Shown piece by piece: positions 61,035 to 64,000 of a DNA stretch of 64,000 bases. The first letter of the stretch is position 1. The number at the start of each line of letters is the position of its first letter. The DNA comes from a virus. Location of the stretch: IMG/VR virus record IMGVR_UViG_3300025120_000025, positions 1-64,000 of that record; one strand, written 5' to 3'. The notes beneath the pieces were generated by a model. That model had not been told where the DNA came from and did not search any database. It worked only from the letters and a program-made list of their open reading frames with translations. A program made the translations under genes and the position numbers.

Positions 61035-61438
61035 ATGAATGGACAGTTGAAAATATGGTCGAGGTACAACTATCTCAACCTGATGATTTTCTAAAAATTA
61101 GAGAAACGCTATCTCGCATAGGGATTGCATCAAAGAAAGATAAGAAATTATATCAGTCTTGTCATATTCTACATAAGCAAGGGCGATACTTCATCGTTCA
61201 CTTTAAAGAATTATTCGGACTAGATGGTAAGCAGACTAACTTTTCAGAAGAAGACCAAAGTCGTAGAAATACGATTGTGAAGTTGCTCAACGATTGGGGA
61301 CTTGTAAAAGTTTTATCTGAAGAAAAGATTGTCACACAGGCACCATTGTCACAAATTAAAGTTATTGCGTTCAAAGAAAAGAGCGAATGGATTTTAGAAA
61401 CTAAATATAACATCGGTAAGAAAAAGCAAGAAGCATAG
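61031..61438 (+). CDS. regA: Translational repressor RegA
   Basis: 135 residues (T4 RegA is 122). VEVQLSQPDDFLKIRETLSRIGIASKKDKKLYQSCHILHKQGRYFIVHFKELFGLDGK (in segments) is the RegA core. In T4 it binds early mRNAs around their start codons, its own among them, and represses translation. It is the last gene of the clamp-loader operon and is followed by a hairpin. Confidence 0.93.
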   Translation: MNEWTVENMVEVQLSQPDDFLKIRETLSRIGIASKKDKKLYQSCHILHKQGRYFIVHFKELFGLDGKQTNFSEEDQSRRNTIVKLLNDWGLVKVLSEEKIVTQAPLSQIKVIAFKEKSEWILETKYNIGKKKQEA

Positions 61439-61492
61439 TATTACCGACATTGAGACTTGTATTATGATAAAAATTGACTATATAATATGTAG

Positions 61493-61520
61493 CACGATGC
61501 CTATGGTAGGGTCGTGTTTT
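61493..61520 (+). terminator. Probable terminator after regA
   Basis: CACGATGCCTA and TAGGGTCGTG pair with one bulge around a TGG loop (about 10 bp), followed by TTTT. A TATAAT sequence at 61481-61486 lies just before it, but no good -35 box is seen. Confidence 0.55.
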
Positions 61521-61552
61521 ATAAATCAGTCTTGCTTAACAAGGAGGCAATT

Positions 61553-62008
61553 ATGACTAACCTTACACAATTAAGGTCGGCGCTTAGTGCGTTTGACCAT
61601 AATCTTCTAACACCATATGCAGTAGGATTCGACCGCACCTTTGATAGGTTGTGGGACTACGCACAACATCAAGCACAATCTACAGGTTTTCCGCCTTACA
61701 ATATTGTAAAGGATAAAGAGAACTCTTACAAGTATCATATCAGTATGGCACTTGCAGGTTTTTCGAAGAAGGACGTTGATGTTCAATTCGAAGATGGATG
61801 TCTGACTATCAAATCTGTAAAGCATGATAAAGAAGAAGAGAACGACCATCTATGGAAAGGAATTTCTAATAGACAGTTTACTCGTAAATTTACACTTGCT
61901 GATGAAGTAGTGGTGAATGGTGCAGAACTTAAAGACGGTATGTTAAATATCGAACTTGAACGTATTGTACCAGAAGAGAAGAAACCTAGAACTATTGAAG
62001 TTAAATAG
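61553..62008 (+). CDS. hsp20: Small heat-shock protein Hsp20
   Basis: 151 residues from the ATG at 61553, which has a very strong ribosome site AAGGAGG; an in-frame ATG at 61514 is less likely. The alpha-crystallin domain is clear: YNIVKDKENSYKYHISMALAGFSKKDVDVQFEDGCLTIKS and FTRKFTLADEVVVNGAELKDGMLNIELER (in segments), with EEKKPRTIEVK at the end. Hsp20 beside gene 43 is a hallmark of marine T4-like phages, perhaps helping scaffold or capsid folding under stress. Confidence 0.93.
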   Translation: MTNLTQLRSALSAFDHNLLTPYAVGFDRTFDRLWDYAQHQAQSTGFPPYNIVKDKENSYKYHISMALAGFSKKDVDVQFEDGCLTIKSVKHDKEEENDHLWKGISNRQFTRKFTLADEVVVNGAELKDGMLNIELERIVPEEKKPRTIEVK

Positions 62009-62063
62009 TATCTACTTCCTGAGCATGAAGATAAACTGCTCACTTTATAATTAGGAGTATATA

Positions 62064-62288
62064 ATGGCGACAAAAAAAGCGACACCAGTGACAGATAAGT
62101 TACAAGCAATGAATGTTCCAATCATTCGTATTAACGACAAAATCACACAACTTGAAAATGAATTGCGTGAAAGACAAACAATGTTACAACAGTATCGAAA
62201 AGCAATCACACAACTAGAAGCAGAAGCAAATGCTATTCTAGGATCGATACAAACTTGTAAAGAATTGACAGAGGTACCAAATGAGTAA
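62064..62288 (+). CDS. Small coiled-coil protein, unknown
   Basis: 74 residues. Basic start (ATKKATPVTDKLQ), then a long coiled coil (NDKITQLENELRERQTMLQQYRKAITQLEAEANAIL, in segments) and TCKELTEVPNE. The ribosome site TTAGGAG precedes the ATG. The end overlaps the next gene by 8 bases. No family is recognised; it may be a partner of the Sm-like protein that follows. Confidence 0.65.
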   Translation: MATKKATPVTDKLQAMNVPIIRINDKITQLENELRERQTMLQQYRKAITQLEAEANAILGSIQTCKELTEVPNE

Positions 62289-62580
62289 TGTAGTAGTGAT
62301 TAAGATGATGAACGGTGAAGAGATTATCACTAAAGTTCACAAAGAAGATGATGAAACAATCCAGTGTGAAAAACCTGCTATCATTATGTTATCCCCAAAT
62401 CAAAATGGCAAAGGTGTTCAAGTCCAAATGGGTCCGTATTCAGCATTCACAGATAAACCGATTGCAGTAAACAAAACAAGTATCATGTATGTTGCTGAAC
62501 CAAACACAGAAATCTTAAATAGTTATAACAAGAACTTTGGAAGTGGACTTATAGTTCCAAATCAAACTATTCTTGGTTAA
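62281..62580 (+). CDS. Sm-like small phage protein (second copy)
   Basis: 99 residues. VVVIKMMNGEEIITKVHKED, IQCEKPAIIMLSP, QVQMGPYSAFTDKPIAVNKTSIMYV follow the same strand order as the 159-residue protein at 42035 (LSNGDSLVAQI, KAPVKI, FGPWESF, NKIITL). Both may adopt a small Sm-like beta barrel. It overlaps the coiled-coil gene by 8 bases and is directly upstream of the gene 43 promoter. Confidence 0.6.
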   Translation: MSNVVVIKMMNGEEIITKVHKEDDETIQCEKPAIIMLSPNQNGKGVQVQMGPYSAFTDKPIAVNKTSIMYVAEPNTEILNSYNKNFGSGLIVPNQTILG

Positions 62581-62601
62581 CACTATTACCGCACATAGGG
62601 G

Positions 62602-62630
62602 TTGACTTTATGTGTGTTTTGTTATATAAT
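62602..62630 (+). promoter_or_regulatory. Promoter before DNA polymerase gene 43
   Basis: TTGACT (62602-62607), 17-base spacer, TATAAT (62625-62630). The gene 43 start follows 27 bases later. Confidence 0.85.
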
Positions 62631-62656
62631 GAGTTTTTATTATTGAGGTACATCTA

Positions 62657-64000
62657 TTGAAATTTTATACTAATGTTCAACAATGGGGCAACAACTTACT
62701 TGTAAGAGGTGTCAACGATGATGGTCAACGTGTCATGCAAAGATACAAAGACTTCTCGCCTACATTGTTTCTAAAGTCACAGAAACCTACGCAGTTCAAA
62801 ACTATTGAGGGTGACTATGTAGAAGATTTCAAACCTGGTTCTATTAAAGAAGCACGACAGTTTCTTGAAGATTACAAAGATGTATCAAACTTCAAAGTAT
62901 ATGGTCAAACTCAATTTCTCTATCAATGGATTTCAGACAACTTCTATGAGCAAGAAGAGATTGCTTTCGATACAAAACAAATATCTGTAATCTCTCTAGA
63001 TATTGAGACTGAAACAGAGTATGGTTTCCCAAACATTCAGACTGCCAATGAAGGCATTCTGCTTATCACAATTCAAGACAATCTAACAAAGAAGTTGATT
63101 ACATGGGGTACGAGAGAGTATCACGGTAAGAACACTGAAGTCGAGTATCGATATTTCGATAGCGAAGCAAAGATGCTGAAAGACTTTATTGCCTGGTTGA
63201 ATGAATTCAAACCTGATGTTATCACTGGTTGGAATACTCGCTTCTTTGATATTCCGTATGTTGTCAATCGTGTCGAGAGAGTACTAGGCGAAGAACAAGT
63301 TCGTTATATCTCGCCTTGGAAGATTGTCAAAAGCGGTAAGATGACTGTCAGAGGTCAAGAGCAACAGTACTATGATATCTTTGGTATCGCTGGTATTGAC
63401 TATCTTGAATTGTTTCGTAAGTATCGTGGTATTGGTTATGAAAGTTTTGCACTTGCACATATTGCAAATGTAGAACTCGGTTCTGAGAAATTAGACCACT
63501 CTGAGTATCAGAACTTCAAAGACTTCTATACTCAAGATTGGACTAAGTTTGTAGACTATAACATTCGTGACGTTGAATTAGTATCTCAACTTGAAGATAA
63601 ACTTGGTCTGATTGAATTACAAATGACGATGGCGTATGACTTTCGTGTGAACTATGAAGATGTATTCTCTCAAGTTCGATGTTGGGATATGCTGATTTAC
63701 AATTATCTAAGACGAAGAGGCGTTGTAATTCCTCCTAAGTCTTTTCATAATAAAGACACTGCTTACGCTGGTGCTTATGTAAAAGACCCTATTGTGGGTC
63801 AACATGATTGGGTTATGTCATTCGATTTGAATTCACTATATCCACACTTGATTATGCAATACAACATATCTCCTGACACTATTACTAATGAAAGACTAGA
63901 TGTTAATGTTGATGACTTGTTAGATAAGCAGTTTGACAACTCAGTATTGAAGCAAAAGAATTTATCAATGGCGGCGAATGGTCAATGTTTTCGTGCAGAT
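62657..64000 (+). CDS. gp43: DNA polymerase gp43, N-terminal half (runs off window)
   Basis: 448 residues are visible from a TTG start at 62657, with GAGGT (62645-62649) seven bases upstream; no ATG fits, as the protein begins KFYTNVQQWGNNLLVRG. Family B motifs: Exo I SLDIETE (D115, E117), Exo II TGWNTRFFDIPYVVNR, Exo III YNIRDVELV, and Pol II SFDLNSLYPHLIMQYN near the end. The frame stays open to base 64000. T4 gp43 has 898 residues, so about half is missing here. It copies the phage genome with the gp45 clamp. Confidence 0.95.
   Translation, partial: MKFYTNVQQWGNNLLVRGVNDDGQRVMQRYKDFSPTLFLKSQKPTQFKTIEGDYVEDFKPGSIKEARQFLEDYKDVSNFKVYGQTQFLYQWISDNFYEQEEIAFDTKQISVISLDIETETEYGFPNIQTANEGILLITIQDNLTKKLITWGTREYHGKNTEVEYRYFDSEAKMLKDFIAWLNEFKPDVITGWNTRFFDIPYVVNRVERVLGEEQVRYISPWKIVKSGKMTVRGQEQQYYDIFGIAGIDYLELFRKYRGIGYESFALAHIANVELGSEKLDHSEYQNFKDFYTQDWTKFVDYNIRDVELVSQLEDKLGLIELQMTMAYDFRVNYEDVFSQVRCWDMLIYNYLRRRGVVIPPKSFHNKDTAYAGAYVKDPIVGQHDWVMSFDLNSLYPHLIMQYNISPDTITNERLDVNVDDLLDKQFDNSVLKQKNLSMAANGQCFRAD

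Noticed and set aside
61481-61486. TATAAT after regA as a promoter for hsp20
   Set aside because: No acceptable -35 box at 16-18 bases; left as a note in the terminator entry.
1-64000. tRNA genes, CRISPR arrays, insertion sequences, integrase or photosynthesis genes
   Set aside because: Gaps are short and none shows cloverleaf, spaced direct repeats or transposase motifs; no gene resembles integrase or psbA/psbD. A tRNAscan-SE run would settle the tRNA question.

Overview
This window is a continuous piece of the genome of an AT-rich, T4-like myovirus (a tailed phage with a contractile tail). Gene order, protein lengths and motifs follow the T4 core closely: PAAR tip - 25 - 6 - (7-like) - 8 - adhesin region - 13 - 14 - 15 - 16 - 17 - 18 - 19 - 20 - (67-like) - 21 - 22 - 23 - uvsY - uvsW - 55 - 47 - 46 - ... 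- 45 - 44 - 62 - regA - hsp20 - 43. The short hsp20 gene beside gene 43, a CobS-like AAA+ ATPase, a flavin-dependent halogenase, a peptide deformylase and several 2-oxoglutarate/Fe(II) oxygenases are typical of marine T4-like phages (cyanophage and pelagiphage relatives). No photosynthesis gene, tRNA, integrase or CRISPR array is seen here, so the host cannot be named from the sequence. All genes are on the + strand.

Region 1 (1-39.3 kb) is the virion half. It holds the baseplate wedge genes (0.1-7.1 kb); a 15-kb adhesin region (7.1-22.2 kb) in the place of T4 genes 9-12 and wac, with a 2226-residue baseplate/fibre protein, fibre-like proteins and five tandem paralogues rich in HxH motifs; the neck, terminase, sheath, tube and portal genes (23.7-33.8 kb); and the prohead genes ending in the major capsid gene and a strong terminator at 39.28 kb. 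Almost every transcription unit here begins with TATAAATA, the T4 late-promoter core read by gp55 with the gp45 clamp; both proteins are encoded in this window. The copy before gene 13 sits inside a 13-bp inverted repeat that should hide the gene 13 ribosome site in read-through RNA but not in late RNA.

Region 2 (39.9-53.8 kb) starts at a consensus sigma70-type promoter and runs as a tightly overlapping operon: uvsY, a zinc-ribbon protein, uvsW, an Sm-like protein, gp55, a halogenase, gp47/gp46, a peptide deformylase, and then an accessory block of enzymes (cupin/JmjC-like, GNAT-like plus aspartyl-hydroxylase-like fusion, PLP-fold protein, two 2OG oxygenases, two methyltransferases). Their substrates are unknown, and this block is the best candidate for an undescribed biochemical system.

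Region 3 (53.8-64 kb) has a tiny membrane protein, a VWA protein with an HExxH motif paired with a CobS/MoxR-like AAA+ ATPase, a small winged-helix-like protein, the sliding clamp and clamp loader (with a DUF6445-like oxygenase inserted between genes 44 and 62), RegA, Hsp20, two small proteins and the first half of DNA polymerase gp43, which starts at TTG and runs off the window. Several host-like promoters of the form TTGACA-17/18-TATAAT drive this part, three of them with ATGATG at the predicted transcription start.

The window is almost gap-free; the longest non-coding stretch is under 250 bases.
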